DNA of 64,000 bases from Microbacteriaceae bacterium (GCA_025464975.1 JAODMT010000004.1:186001-250000), one strand, 5' to 3'; shown: positions 1 to 8,987, counted from the first letter of the stretch. Translations and numbers: made by a program. Notes: generated by a model from the sequence alone, not told the origin.

Positions 1-1
1 G

Positions 2-304
2 ATGATCCTGCTCGACGGAAGCCATGACTGGTTGACTCCGGCGCTGACCACCCCGCTTTCGATCACCACGCGCGTGAAGGCCGACCGGGACTGCGCATCC
101 GTCGCCGCGGCATCCGTGGTCGCGAAGGTGCACCGCGACCGGTTGATGATCGACGCACACGAGCGAACTCCGGGGTACGGCTGGGCATCCAACAAGGGAT
201 ACGGCAGCGCCGATCATTTCGCGGCCATCGCCGAGCTCGGGGCGACGGACTTTCACCGTCGCACCTGGCTGCGCGCCGATCGGCCGGTCGAGCTCGTGGA
301 ATAG
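2..304 (+). CDS. rnhB: Ribonuclease HII, C-terminal part (cut by window edge)
   Basis: RNase HII removes RNA from RNA-DNA hybrids, including single ribonucleotides misincorporated in DNA. Only the last 100 residues are inside the window; the N-terminus with the first catalytic acidic residues lies upstream. The visible stretch VKADRDCASVAAASVVAKVHRDRLM is the conserved RNase HII segment carrying a catalytic Asp, followed by the typical YGWASNKGYG region. It is followed by a DUF2469 gene, the same neighbour order as in mycobacteria (rnhB next to Rv2901c), which supports the call. The length of the visible part agrees with the end of a normal RNase HII. Confidence 0.93.
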   Translation: MILLDGSHDWLTPALTTPLSITTRVKADRDCASVAAASVVAKVHRDRLMIDAHERTPGYGWASNKGYGSADHFAAIAELGATDFHRRTWLRADRPVELVE

Positions 305-374
305 TCGGCGCGTGCGGGCCATTGCCCGCCGGGCAGTCAGCTCCCACGAAATGCGAACTAGGATTGCAAGCAGA

Positions 375-698
375 ATGGACGAAGACGAGTTCGAAGACTA
401 CGACCGCGAGGTCGAGCTGGCGTTGTACCGCGAGTACCGCGACGTGGTGTCGCAGTTCCGTTATGTCGTCGAAACCGAGCGACGATTTTACCTCGCGAAT
501 GAAGTCGAGTTGGTGCGCCAGGACACGGAGCACGACTTCTACTTCGAGCTGACCATGCACGATGTGTGGGTGTGGGACGTCTACCGCTCCGACCGGTTTG
601 TGAAGTCGGTACGGGTGCTCACCTTCAAGGATGTCAACGTCGAAGAGCTCTCGGCCAAGGAGCTCGAGCTCCCCAAGGAACTCGCCCTCGACGAGTAG
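375..698 (+). CDS. DUF2469 domain protein
   Basis: A 107-residue acidic cytosolic protein of the actinobacterial DUF2469 family (Rv2901c type), function unknown. The family signature is visible as YREYRDVVSQFRYVVETERR followed by FYLANEVELVRQD and an acidic C-terminal region. The ATG at 375 was chosen because the family begins with a short acidic stretch (MDEDEFEDYD); an upstream in-frame extension to 312 is basic, unlike the family, and overlaps almost into rnhB. A TAGGAT hexamer lies at 359-364. Its constant position next to rnhB in actinobacteria points to a housekeeping role, but nothing in the sequence reveals the chemistry. Confidence 0.9.
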   Translation: MDEDEFEDYDREVELALYREYRDVVSQFRYVVETERRFYLANEVELVRQDTEHDFYFELTMHDVWVWDVYRSDRFVKSVRVLTFKDVNVEELSAKELELPKELALDE

Positions 699-712
699 CC
701 CCCGGCGCCCCG

Positions 713-718
713 TACGCT
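713..718 (+). promoter_or_regulatory. -10-like hexamer TACGCT for a leaderless start
   Basis: TACGCT ends exactly 6 nt before the ATG at 725, and no Shine-Dalgarno sequence precedes that ATG. The spacing places the transcription start on or next to the start codon, as in actinobacterial leaderless mRNAs. Inference from position only. Confidence 0.5.
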
Positions 719-724
719 GAAGCA

Positions 725-2755
725 ATGGCAGCGAACGACGTGACCGACGAGAACCTCTGGCTCGAGGACATCCACGGCAGCGATGCCATCGCGTGGGCGG
801 AGGAGCAGAGCGCGCGCACGATCGCCAAATTCGAGTCATCCGAATTCGACTCGCTCGCCTCGCGGCTGCTCGACGTCATCGACTCCGACGAGCGGGTGCC
901 CCTCGTGAGCAAGCGCGGGCCGCACTACTACAACTTCTGGCGAGACCGTCAGCATCCGCGCGGTCTCTGGCGGCGAACCACACTCGAGAGCTATCGGTCG
1001 TCGGCCATCGAGTGGGAGGTGCTGCTCGACGTTGACGCGCTCGGCCGAGCCGAGGGCACCGAATGGGTGTTCTCCGGGGCGAAGCTGCTTCCCCACGACT
1101 ACTCCCGGGCCCTCGTCTCGCTCTCCCCGGACGGCGGCGACGCCGTGACGGTGCGCGAATTCTCGCTCGACACCCTCGAGTTTGTGGCCAACGGGTTCGT
1201 CGTGCCTACGGCGAAGAGCGTGTTCTCGTGGATCGACCGGAACACGATCTACCTCGGTACCGACTTCGGCCCCGGCAGCATGACCGATTCGAGCTACCCG
1301 CGCACGGTGCGCCGGTGGCGTCGCGGGCAGAGCCTCGAGGACGCGGTGCTCGTGCACGAGGTGACGGCCGGCGACCTCGAGGTGGTTGGGATCCACCAGC
1401 ACACCCCCGGCTTTGAGAGGGATCTCGTCGTCGAGCACCTCGACTTCTACCGCAGCCGCACCCTCGTCCTCGTCGACGGTTCACCGGTGCACATTCAGGT
1501 TCCGGATGACGCGGACCTGACCGTGCATCGGGAGTGGCTCCTCGTCCAGCCGCGATCCGACTGGACCGTTGACGAAACGATGTACCCCACCGGTGCCCTT
1601 CTGGCCATTCACCTCGACGACTTTCTTGCCGGGGACCGCTCGTTTGAGGTGCTGTTCCGGCCCGACGAGCACACCGCCCTCGAGGACTGGGTCTGGACCC
1701 GCAACCACCTCGTGCTCACCCTGCTGAGCGACGTGTCGTCCCGATTGGTCGCGCTCAATCCGCTCAGCCGGTGGGCCTGGCGGGACATTTCCGGGGTGCC
1801 GGCCCACAGCACCGCGCGCGTCATCGACACCGATCCGGACCACTCCGACGAGTACTGGGTGCAGACGACGGGCTTCACCACGCCATCGTCGGTACTGCGC
1901 GGGGTGCTCGGGACCAGCGAGCCGGAAGTCGTCCGATCCTCTCCGGTGTTCTTCGACTCCGACTCCCTCGCCGTCGAACAGCACTGGGCGGTGTCGGCCG
2001 ACGGCACGCCGGTGCCCTACTTCCAGGTGGCGGCCCGTGGCCTCATTCTCGACGGGTCGCACCCGACGCTGCTCTCCGGCTACGGCGGCTTTCAGGCATC
2101 CAGGCTCCCCGAGTACAACGGGATCATCGGGCGGGCATGGCTCGATCGCGGAGGGGTGTTCGTTCTCGCGAACATCCGCGGCGGCGGCGAATTCGGTCCC
2201 GCCTGGCACACCGCCGCGCTCAAGGCCAACCGGCATCGTGCCTTCGAGGACTTCGCCGCCATCGCCCGCGACCTGGTTGCTCGCGGCGTCACCACCGCTG
2301 CCCGCCTCGGCGGCGAGGGACGAAGCAACGGCGGTTTGCTCGTCGGAAACATGCTCACGACATATCCGGAGCTGTTCGGCGCGATCGTCTGCGGTGTCCC
2401 GCTGCTCGACATGAAGCGCTACACCCACCTGTCGGCCGGGGCATCCTGGATCGCCGAGTACGGGGACCCGGATGTCGCGGAGGAATGGGAATTCATCCGC
2501 ACCTTCTCCCCGTACCACCTGGTGCGGGAGGGCGAACAATATCCGCCGGTGCTGTTCTACGCCGCGACGAGCGACGACCGGGTCGGACCTGTTCAGGCGC
2601 GCAAGATGGCGGCACGGATGCAGCGGATGGGCATCGCCGACGTGCTCTACTTCGAGAATTCAGACGGCGGGCACGGCGGTGCCGTCGACAACACCCACAG
2701 CGCGCGACTGTTCGCGCTCATGTATGACTTCCTCTGGAGGCGGCTGAACCGATAG
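725..2755 (+). CDS. Prolyl oligopeptidase family serine peptidase (S9A)
   Basis: A 676-residue cytosolic peptidase of the prolyl oligopeptidase family, which cleaves short peptides after Pro or related residues. The N-terminal two thirds are the beta-propeller that filters substrates by size; the C-terminal third is an alpha/beta hydrolase. The triad is visible: Ser534 in GEGRSNGGLL, Asp617 in SDDRVGP, and His650 in DGGHGG. The ATG at 725 is preferred over the longer frame starting at 566, because that extension overlaps the DUF2469 gene and lacks family similarity, and because a -10-like TACGCT sits 6 nt before the ATG. Opens with ENLWLEDIHG, the usual start of the family. No signal peptide. 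Confidence 0.92.
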   Translation: MAANDVTDENLWLEDIHGSDAIAWAEEQSARTIAKFESSEFDSLASRLLDVIDSDERVPLVSKRGPHYYNFWRDRQHPRGLWRRTTLESYRSSAIEWEVLLDVDALGRAEGTEWVFSGAKLLPHDYSRALVSLSPDGGDAVTVREFSLDTLEFVANGFVVPTAKSVFSWIDRNTIYLGTDFGPGSMTDSSYPRTVRRWRRGQSLEDAVLVHEVTAGDLEVVGIHQHTPGFERDLVVEHLDFYRSRTLVLVDGSPVHIQVPDDADLTVHREWLLVQPRSDWTVDETMYPTGALLAIHLDDFLAGDRSFEVLFRPDEHTALEDWVWTRNHLVLTLLSDVSSRLVALNPLSRWAWRDISGVPAHSTARVIDTDPDHSDEYWVQTTGFTTPSSVLRGVLGTSEPEVVRSSPVFFDSDSLAVEQHWAVSADGTPVPYFQVAARGLILDGSHPTLLSGYGGFQASRLPEYNGIIGRAWLDRGGVFVLANIRGGGEFGPAWHTAALKANRHRAFEDFAAIARDLVARGVTTAARLGGEGRSNGGLLVGNMLTTYPELFGAIVCGVPLLDMKRYTHLSAGASWIAEYGDPDVAEEWEFIRTFSPYHLVREGEQYPPVLFYAATSDDRVGPVQARKMAARMQRMGIADVLYFENSDGGHGGAVDNTHSARLFALMYDFLWRRLNR

Positions 2756-2789
2756 CGGTCGTTCCGCACTCGCACGTCACCGCCCGGTC

Positions 2790-2795
2790 TAGTCT
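2790..2795 (+). promoter_or_regulatory. -10-like hexamer TAGTCT for a leaderless start
   Basis: TAGTCT ends exactly 6 nt before the ATG at 2802 and no ribosome-binding site is visible, suggesting leaderless transcription of the lipoprotein gene. Confidence 0.5.
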
Positions 2796-2801
2796 GGCCT
2801 C

Positions 2802-3812
2802 ATGGTTGCGCGAAGAATCCTCGCGACAGCGATCGGGTTCGGCGCTGTTTTCGGTCTCCTCGCGTGCTCGTCGCCTGCACCGACGGGCTGGCAGGTTACC
2901 CCGTTGCTGCACGCCCCATCGGGATCACCACTGTTCGAAAACCATCACGTCGATCGAGAAGACGTCCCGTTCTCCATCGCGTCGATGAAGGGCGACACCG
3001 TCGGAGGCATTTGGGCGCACTCCTCCGACACCTGGATGCATGTTGACGGCACTGGGAGGAAACTCGCGACCTTCAACGAGCAGCGGGCCGTCACATCGTT
3101 CGTCGCGGAGAGTTCGAAGACTCTGATCGCGACCGTCAATGCGGATCCCGGACAACTAAACACCCTCTTTCGGTTCCACACCGCTGGCCGCAGCTGGACC
3201 GCCCTGTTGTCAACCGCAAGCCACCTTGGCGATGTCACTCGATTGCGGGATGGGACCGTCGTCTACGTGGCATTCCCGGGCGGGGAGCCGTTCCCTCTGG
3301 CGCCGCAGTCCTACGAGATCGATTCCCTGTCGATGACCGGTGCGCGTTCGGTGCTCGTGCGGCCCGACCTTCCGGCAACGGTGGTGTCGCTCGCCACCGA
3401 CTCGACCGGCACCATATTCGTGCGGACCGAGACCGGCGGATTCGACCGTGCGAAGGACGGGACGATTTCCGCGGCGCCCGCCCCGACGGCGAGAGCGGCA
3501 GACGAGGTCGAGTTTGCGGTGGTGGCAGCGAACCCGAATGGCGACCTACTGAGCGACGTCGCTGATCCGTCGTCCTCGGTAACGGACTGGCACGTGATGG
3601 GCGGGTCGGACGACGCGCATCGAATACTGACCAACCTGCCCTGCTGCGGCTCCATCGCGCAGCTCTCCCTGACCCGCGGAACGACGACCACTCGGTTGCC
3701 GTTCACTGCCGGTGCTGTCGCCGCGGCCTGGCTCGACGATTCGACCTTCGCTTATGTGATTCCCGGCGGTGGGGACGCTTCGGTGATCGCGACGGTGCGC
3801 ATCCCGAAGTAG
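2802..3812 (+). CDS. Lipoprotein of unknown function
   Basis: A 336-residue protein with a lipoprotein signal: basic MVARR, a hydrophobic core and the lipobox LLAC with the lipidated Cys at position 22. The mature part shows no recognised catalytic motif. Repeating short hydrophobic stretches followed by Gly/Asp turns and many Ser/Thr residues suggest a beta-rich, propeller-like fold, which is only an impression. The gene stands alone between the peptidase and yraN. Codon use looks slightly less GC-biased than its neighbours. Function not assignable; surface-attached sensor or binding protein is the broad expectation for such lipoproteins. Confidence 0.85.
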   Translation: MVARRILATAIGFGAVFGLLACSSPAPTGWQVTPLLHAPSGSPLFENHHVDREDVPFSIASMKGDTVGGIWAHSSDTWMHVDGTGRKLATFNEQRAVTSFVAESSKTLIATVNADPGQLNTLFRFHTAGRSWTALLSTASHLGDVTRLRDGTVVYVAFPGGEPFPLAPQSYEIDSLSMTGARSVLVRPDLPATVVSLATDSTGTIFVRTETGGFDRAKDGTISAAPAPTARAADEVEFAVVAANPNGDLLSDVADPSSSVTDWHVMGGSDDAHRILTNLPCCGSIAQLSLTRGTTTTRLPFTAGAVAAAWLDDSTFAYVIPGGGDASVIATVRIPK

Positions 3813-3949
3813 CTGTCCGAACCTCGGTGACCTGCCGGCGGAGCGCGCCAGTTCTTCACACGGCAGATCAGGGGAGCGGATTCAACAGATCGAGCTGGGC
3901 GCGGGCCCGAGGCCGCAGGCCGGGGCATCCTCTCCTGAAGGAGGTGGCC

Positions 3950-4306
3950 ATGGCCGCGAAGGATGTGCTCGGCAGGCGGGGTGAGGATCTCGCCGCGGCC
4001 GCCCTCGCTGCGGCCGGATTTCTCATCGTCGACCGCAACTGGCGCTGCCCGCAGGGGGAGATCGACATCGTTGCGACCGAGGGGAACGAGACCGTCTTCG
4101 TGGAGGTCAAGACCCGATCGAGCGTCGCGTTCGGGCATCCGCTCGAGGCCATCACCGCACAGAAACTCGCCCGGCTTCGCCGCCTCGCGGCCTGCTGGTG
4201 TGAGGCGCACCCCGGCCGGCACAACCGCATCCGAATCGACGCCGTCGCCGTGATCGCTCCTCGGGGAGCTGAGCCGCAGGTCGAGCATCTGCGCCGGGTG
4301 TTCTGA
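3950..4306 (+). CDS. YraN / UPF0102 family nuclease-like protein
   Basis: A 118-residue UPF0102 protein with the restriction-endonuclease-like fold. The signature GRRGEDLAAAAL opens the protein, followed by RNWRCPQGEIDIVA and VFVEVKTRSS, which contain the D...ExK type residues of that fold. The ATG at 3950 is placed by a strong ribosome-binding site (AAGGAGGTGG at 3938-3947) and by family length; an earlier in-frame start at 3827 adds an unrelated basic stretch. Its stop overlaps the comM start (ATGA), so the two are translationally coupled. The yraN-comM-dprA order is widespread and suggests a role in DNA uptake or repair; the exact activity is not established. Confidence 0.92.
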   Translation: MAAKDVLGRRGEDLAAAALAAAGFLIVDRNWRCPQGEIDIVATEGNETVFVEVKTRSSVAFGHPLEAITAQKLARLRRLAACWCEAHPGRHNRIRIDAVAVIAPRGAEPQVEHLRRVF

Positions 4307-5835
4307 TGGCGATCGCGCACACCACCGCCGTCGCCCTGCTCGGTCTCACCGGGGCCCTCGTCGACGTCGAGGCGGACATCTCAAGCAATCTGCCCGGGTT
4401 TGTGCTCATCGGGCTGCCCGACGCCGCGCTCGCCGAAGCGAGGGAGAGGGTGCGTGCCGCGGCGACAAACTCGGGATGCGGGTTGCCCAATCGCAAGCTC
4501 ACGGTCAACCTGTCTCCGGCCGCGCTGCCGAAGCACGGATCCGGGTTCGATCTCGCGATCGCGCTTGCCGTGCTCGCCGCGGCGGGCTCGGTGAGCGCCG
4601 AGTCGGTCGCCCGTGTGGTGCACCTCGGCGAGCTCGGCCTCGACGGCCGCCTCCGGCCGGTCACGGGAGTGCTGCCGGCAGTACTCGCCGCGGCCAGAGC
4701 CGGGGCCGGCATAGTCATGGTCCCGACGGGTAACGCCGAGGAGGCGAGTCTCGTTCCCGGCATTCGCATCGTCGCAGTCGCCTCCCTCCGCGACGCGGCG
4801 ATCTGGCATGGCGGCGCCTTCCAGCCAATCGTCGTCGAGGCGCTGCGGGCCCCAACGGTCCCGGCTCCGGAGGACGATGGCCTCGATCTGGCCGACATCG
4901 TCGGCAGCGAGGATGCGATCGAGGCGATGGTGGTCGCCGCGGCAGGCGGGCACCACATCTTCCTTCTCGGACCGCCGGGCGCCGGCAAGACGATGCTCGC
5001 GGCGAGACTGCCCGGACTGTTGCCGGACCTGGATGCGGATGCCGCGCTCGAGGTCAGCTCGATCAGATCGCTTTCCGGACTCCCGGTCGGTCCGCACCTT
5101 GCGCTTCGACCGCCGCTCGAGTCACCGCATCACACCGCGACCGCCGCTTCGCTCGTCGGCGGCGGTAGCGGAGTCATCCGGCCGGGAGCGGCGGCCCGCG
5201 CCTCACACGGCGTGCTGTTTCTCGATGAGGCTCCGGAATTCCACCCCGCCGCTCTCGACGCCCTTCGTCAGCCGCTCGAGTCCGGGGTCATCAGCATCCA
5301 CCGGGCGAACGCCGTCGCCCAGTTTCCCGCGCGGTTTCAGCTGGTCATGGCGGCGAATCCGTGTCCGTGCGGGCAGTACGGAGCGCTCGACTCCGACTGC
5401 GTGTGCTCGCCGCATCTGCGGCGTCGCTATCTGGCTCGACTGTCCGGTCCGCTTATGGACCGGATCGACATCCAGTTGCGCGTCTCGCGGGTCACGTCAA
5501 CGCGGCTGCGGCTCGGCGAGGAATCGCCTCGGGTCACCTCAGACGGGGTGCGTGTCCGGGTCGCCGCCGCCCGACTCGCCGCCGCGGACCGTCTCGTTGG
5601 AACACCCTGGAAGCTCAACTCGGAGGTTCCGGGGGCGTGGCTCCGCGGGCGAGGCCGCCGCCTCTCGCCGCCGACCACCGCATCGATCGATCGAGCCCTC
5701 GAGCGCGGCGGACTGACCATGCGCGGCTACGACCGGGTGCTGCGGCTGGGCTGGACCGTCGCCGATCTCGCCGGCGCGCCACGACCGACCGCCGATCACA
5801 TCGGCCGGGCGCTGTACCTGAGGAGATCCCTGTGA
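4306..5835 (+). CDS. comM: ComM-type AAA+ helicase (YifB/Mg-chelatase-like)
   Basis: A 509-residue ComM/YifB family ATPase. In competent bacteria ComM is a hexameric helicase that drives branch migration during natural transformation. Visible parts: N-terminal ChlI-like domain (GLPDAALAEARERVRAA, KLTVNLSPAALPKHG), Walker A GPPGAGKTMLA, Walker B GVLFLDEAPEF, sensor-1 region MAANPCPCG with the conserved Cys-rich loop, and RRYLARLSGPLMDRID. The start overlaps the yraN stop (ATGA) and its end overlaps the dprA start (GTGA). Full length for the family. Genuine competence in this organism is inference from gene content. Confidence 0.95.
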   Translation: MAIAHTTAVALLGLTGALVDVEADISSNLPGFVLIGLPDAALAEARERVRAAATNSGCGLPNRKLTVNLSPAALPKHGSGFDLAIALAVLAAAGSVSAESVARVVHLGELGLDGRLRPVTGVLPAVLAAARAGAGIVMVPTGNAEEASLVPGIRIVAVASLRDAAIWHGGAFQPIVVEALRAPTVPAPEDDGLDLADIVGSEDAIEAMVVAAAGGHHIFLLGPPGAGKTMLAARLPGLLPDLDADAALEVSSIRSLSGLPVGPHLALRPPLESPHHTATAASLVGGGSGVIRPGAAARASHGVLFLDEAPEFHPAALDALRQPLESGVISIHRANAVAQFPARFQLVMAANPCPCGQYGALDSDCVCSPHLRRRYLARLSGPLMDRIDIQLRVSRVTSTRLRLGEESPRVTSDGVRVRVAAARLAAADRLVGTPWKLNSEVPGAWLRGRGRRLSPPTTASIDRALERGGLTMRGYDRVLRLGWTVADLAGAPRPTADHIGRALYLRRSL

Positions 5836-7067
5836 CGAAGCTGTTTGGCCTTGATGAGTCGGAGATCGTTCCTCTCGTCGGTGAGGTGCACGCCGAGAAC
5901 CCGACGCTCGCGGCGGTGGAAGAGGTCTTCGCTCGCGCGAGCTGGACGGGCATCGCCGAGCCCGGCGACCGCGCGGCGGGCGAGCTCGTCTCGACTCTCG
6001 GCGCCGCTGCCGCCCTCACCGCACTCGTCGATCGTTGGCCGGTCGAGCGGATCTCCGCGACCGCGACGTCTGCTGGGGGCGAGCTCACCGCGGCGGAGGT
6101 CGACTCCGCCCTTTCCCGGTGGGGCCCGCGGCTTAAGTCCGGGGTCGCCATCGTCGCGCTCCGCGCGGCGGTGAGGCATTCGGTGACGCTTGTCCTGCCC
6201 GCGGATGCGGCGTGGCCGGCCGGCCTGGACGACCTCGGGCCGCACGCACCAATCGCCCTCTGGTTACGAGGCAACGAGTCGACGCTCGCTCGCACCAATC
6301 CGGCGATCGCCCTCGTCGGTGCCCGAGCCGCCACCGGGTACGGGGAACACGTGACGATGGAGGCCTCGGCCGGGCTCGTCGACTGTGGGTACACCATAGT
6401 CTCCGGGGCCGCGTACGGGATCGACGGTATGGCGCACCGAGCGGCCCTGGCGAGCGACGGGCAGACGATCGCCTTCCTCGCCGGCGGGGTTGACCGGTTC
6501 TACCCCAGCGGCCACGACGCGCTGCTCGCCCGAATCGTGGAGAAGGGCGCGGTAGTCTCCGAGCTGCCCTGCGGGTCGCCGCCGACGAAATGGCGGTTCC
6601 TCCAGCGGAATCGGCTCATCGCCGCGGCGAGTCAGGCCACCATTGTGCTCGAGGCGGGCTGGCGGTCGGGGTCGCTCAACACGGCCGGCCACGCCGCGAC
6701 GCTCGGCCGACCGATCGGGGCGGTTCCCGGACCGGTAACCTCGGCGGCGTCCGTCGGCTGCCACCGTCTCATCCGCGAGTTCGACGCGACTCTCGTGACC
6801 AATGCCGGGGAAATGGCCGAACTCGCGCCCCTCGACGGCGCCTCGGGAGAACCGACACTCATCGATGGCTCCGGCGCCTCCGACGGCGTCGGAGCAACTC
6901 TGACGAGAGTGACCGACGCCCTGAGCACCCGATCCCCTCGAAGCATTGAAGACGTCGCGGCCCGCGCGGGGCTCTCCATCGCGGACGTGCAGGGTCAGCT
7001 CGGCGCGCTCCAGGTGATGGGCGGAGTTGCGGAGAGCGAGCGGGGGTGGACGGCCAAGAAACTGTAG
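5832..7067 (+). CDS. dprA: DNA-processing protein A
   Basis: A 411-residue DprA/Smf protein, which binds incoming single-stranded DNA and loads RecA. The Rossmann-like core is clear: ALVGARAATGYGEH, YTIVSGAAYGIDGMAH, and FPSGH-like RFYPSGHDALL, then FLQRNRLIAAAS and EAGWRSGSLNTAGHA. The C-terminal about 70 residues form a winged-helix-like DprA domain (RSPRSIEDVAARAGLSIADV). The GTG at 5832 was chosen because it overlaps the comM stop (GTGA) and has AGGAG at 5821-5825; the open frame continues upstream within comM but that part is not DprA-like. After this gene the conserved block is interrupted; xerC, usually close by, lies 16 kb further on. Confidence 0.94.
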   Translation: MTKLFGLDESEIVPLVGEVHAENPTLAAVEEVFARASWTGIAEPGDRAAGELVSTLGAAAALTALVDRWPVERISATATSAGGELTAAEVDSALSRWGPRLKSGVAIVALRAAVRHSVTLVLPADAAWPAGLDDLGPHAPIALWLRGNESTLARTNPAIALVGARAATGYGEHVTMEASAGLVDCGYTIVSGAAYGIDGMAHRAALASDGQTIAFLAGGVDRFYPSGHDALLARIVEKGAVVSELPCGSPPTKWRFLQRNRLIAAASQATIVLEAGWRSGSLNTAGHAATLGRPIGAVPGPVTSAASVGCHRLIREFDATLVTNAGEMAELAPLDGASGEPTLIDGSGASDGVGATLTRVTDALSTRSPRSIEDVAARAGLSIADVQGQLGALQVMGGVAESERGWTAKKL

Positions 7068-7095
7068 CCGGGGTGACGGCCCGGAAGGATGACGG

Positions 7096-8052
7096 TCATC
7101 GCGGCTCAACCGCAGGCAGGCTCTCGTCCAACACCGATTCGAGGTAGTCGCGCATGATGCCCTTCGTCGGTCCACCCCAGTCAAGCCACCCGGCCATGAT
7201 TCGGCCGGCCAGATGATCGTCGAGATCGAGACCGGTCGGCCACATCGGTGCGGGTTTCACGACTAGGTGGTCAAATGGATCGAACGGCAGCTCGAGCGGT
7301 GCGACCTTGCCGCGCCGACGCCCCCAGATGATCCGTTCCGCGTTCCCGCCGAAGAACGCCTCGCGCTGCTCGGGCGTCGGTGAGAAGCGGTCGATCCACG
7401 CCATCGCCGTGTCGATCGTCTCATCGCGCCAGTGCAGCACCGGCGCCTCCGAAGCCCACAGGATGCGGTCCCAGCCGACACGGGAAATCAGCTCACGGCC
7501 CCAGGGGGTGATCACGTCATCGGGGAACGGGCCGTGTCGCGAGAAGTTCACCACGAAGCGCGGATGCGCGAACAGGCTGGCGACGTACGGATCGGTGTCG
7601 AAGACCGCGGTCTCGCGCGGTCCGGCGAAGTGTCCGCCGATGACGAGGCCGTCTTCATGGCTACCGAGGTACTCGAGAAGCTGCGCTGCGTTCTCTGCGA
7701 GCCCATTGGATCCGCAGATCAGGGCGAAGCCGCCGCGTTCGCCAATCAGGTCGAGTATCCACGGCGAATCGCTAACGTGTTCACCGCTAAGTCGGAGCCC
7801 GGAGAACCCGGCGTCGAACTGCGCGTGGATGCCGGCGGTGACCTCCGCCCTGTCCGCGCCAAGCGGGAGGCCAGCCCCGATGAAACGTTCCGGTGCTTCG
7901 ACGATCGCGCGGTGCACCGTCGCGAGGTCCGGGTCGGTCTCGAAGGCACACACGATCGCCCGCTTGATGTTGTACTGATCCATGATCGTGACCGCGTCGG
8001 ATAGTCGCTGAAAGCGCGGCATTCCGAGATGCAGGTAGCTGTCGATGATCAT
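7096..8052 (-). CDS. Amidohydrolase-2 family protein with altered metal site
   Basis: A 318-residue member of the amidohydrolase_2 family (TIM barrel), which includes sugar-lactone hydrolases. The ATG at 8052 is fixed by the family start MIIDSYLHLG; the longer frame upstream is unrelated sequence. The HxH metal motif after strand 1 is changed: D-S-Y-L-H has Tyr6 where His is normal. Towards the C-terminus the usual GSDWP is WASEAP, so the acidic residue is Glu. VIGGHFAG and the closing FFGGNAERIIWG are family-typical. Next to an IclR gene and a sugar-acid operon, a lactonase role (as in L-fucose/L-rhamnose oxidative pathways) is reasonable but unproven. It may use one metal or none. Confidence 0.8.
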   Translation of the reverse strand: MIIDSYLHLGMPRFQRLSDAVTIMDQYNIKRAIVCAFETDPDLATVHRAIVEAPERFIGAGLPLGADRAEVTAGIHAQFDAGFSGLRLSGEHVSDSPWILDLIGERGGFALICGSNGLAENAAQLLEYLGSHEDGLVIGGHFAGPRETAVFDTDPYVASLFAHPRFVVNFSRHGPFPDDVITPWGRELISRVGWDRILWASEAPVLHWRDETIDTAMAWIDRFSPTPEQREAFFGGNAERIIWGRRRGKVAPLELPFDPFDHLVVKPAPMWPTGLDLDDHLAGRIMAGWLDWGGPTKGIMRDYLESVLDESLPAVEPR

Positions 8053-8155
8053 GGTGATCGGTCCTTCGGGGTGGATGGCGCGGCGCTGCGCGGTGACTTC
8101 GACGATCGCGCGGTCGGCGTGACGCGGCAACAAACCGTCCCGCTCTGCCGAACGC

Positions 8156-8929
8156 TCAGCTTGGTCGGCGCCGGGATTCCAGTGCGCGGGAGAGCGCCAT
8201 AGCCGTGGTCCGAACCGCCGGCGCGAAGTGCTTTGCCTGAGCGAGCGCCGTCGCTCCGGTGACCGAGATCGCGCCGACGATGACGTTTTGCCGGGTGAAA
8301 ATCGGGGCCGCAACGCAGAACATGCCGAGCTGGGACTCTTCGACGTCGTACGCGACCTTCGACTCCCTGATCTGCCCGAGCTCCAGGCGGAGGGTCTTCG
8401 CGCTCGTGATCGTCTTGGGGGTCTTCGAGACGAGTGCCGAGGAGAGCACGGCGTCGACAAATTCCGGATCGCTGAAGGCGAGGATGGCCTTGCCGAGTCC
8501 GGTAGCGTGCAGCGCCGCCCGGCCGCCGAGTCTCGAGTGGGGAACCTTGAGGGTACGGCTCGAGATCTTCTCGATGTAGATGATCTCGGTGCCTTCGCGG
8601 ACCGCGAGATTGCAGGTCAGGTGGGTGACCTCGTTGAGGTTGTGCGCATAGGGAACGGCGAGTTCGCGGAGTGTGCTCGGGGTCGTCACGAGGGTTCCGA
8701 GCTCGAAGAGTCGTACGCCGAGGCGTACCCCACGCTGCCCGTGCTCAAGCGCTCCCCAAGCAATGAGATCGCCGACCAGCCTGTGAGTCGTCGACTTCGG
8801 GATGCCGGAGCGGCGAGCCATTTCGCTGATGCTCATCTCGCGATCAACCGCGGAGAAGAGGTCGAGAAGGGCGAGGCCCCTAGACAGCGAGGACAGCGCG
8901 CCGTCGTCCTGTGCAGTGGGACGTGCCAT
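8156..8929 (-). CDS. IclR family transcriptional regulator
   Basis: A 257-residue IclR-type repressor/activator. The N-terminal winged helix-turn-helix spans about residues 15-75 (LSRGLALLDLF, MSISEMARRSGIPKSTTHRLVGDL). The C-terminal effector domain contains HLTCNLAVREGTEIIYIEKI, GGRAALHATGLGKAILAF and the late Gly-rich ISVTGATALAQ. ATG 8929 is preferred over a TTG 24 nt upstream. It is divergent from the catabolic operon starting at 8988 with only 58 bp between them, the usual arrangement for a local regulator that controls that operon and itself. The effector is probably the pathway substrate or an intermediate, which cannot be read from sequence. Confidence 0.9.
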   Translation of the reverse strand: MARPTAQDDGALSSLSRGLALLDLFSAVDREMSISEMARRSGIPKSTTHRLVGDLIAWGALEHGQRGVRLGVRLFELGTLVTTPSTLRELAVPYAHNLNEVTHLTCNLAVREGTEIIYIEKISSRTLKVPHSRLGGRAALHATGLGKAILAFSDPEFVDAVLSSALVSKTPKTITSAKTLRLELGQIRESKVAYDVEESQLGMFCVAAPIFTRQNVIVGAISVTGATALAQAKHFAPAVRTTAMALSRALESRRRPS

Positions 8930-8940
8930 TGATACCCCCG

Positions 8941-8969
8941 TTGGCTCTGGCAATGATCAAGCCTAGTTC
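8941..8969 (+). promoter_or_regulatory. Candidate promoter and IclR operator for the catabolic operon
   Basis: TTGGCT (8941-8946) and TAGTTC (8964-8969) are 17 bp apart and could be -35 and -10 elements for the operon at 8988. TTGGCTCTGGCAA at 8941-8953 is a near-palindrome (one mismatch) overlapping the -35, where an IclR regulator would be expected to bind. A GAAGGGG ribosome-binding site follows at 8974-8980. All inferred from position. Confidence 0.4.
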
Positions 8970-8987
8970 TACCGAAGGGGACCACGC

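Noticed and set aside
836-1438. Many long open frames on the opposite strand of real genes (for example here, 13814-15829 minus, 11295-12818 minus, 55484-57355 minus)
   Set aside because: They run antisense to well-recognised conserved genes, show the Arg/Gly/His-rich bias of high-GC shadow frames, and have no family motifs.
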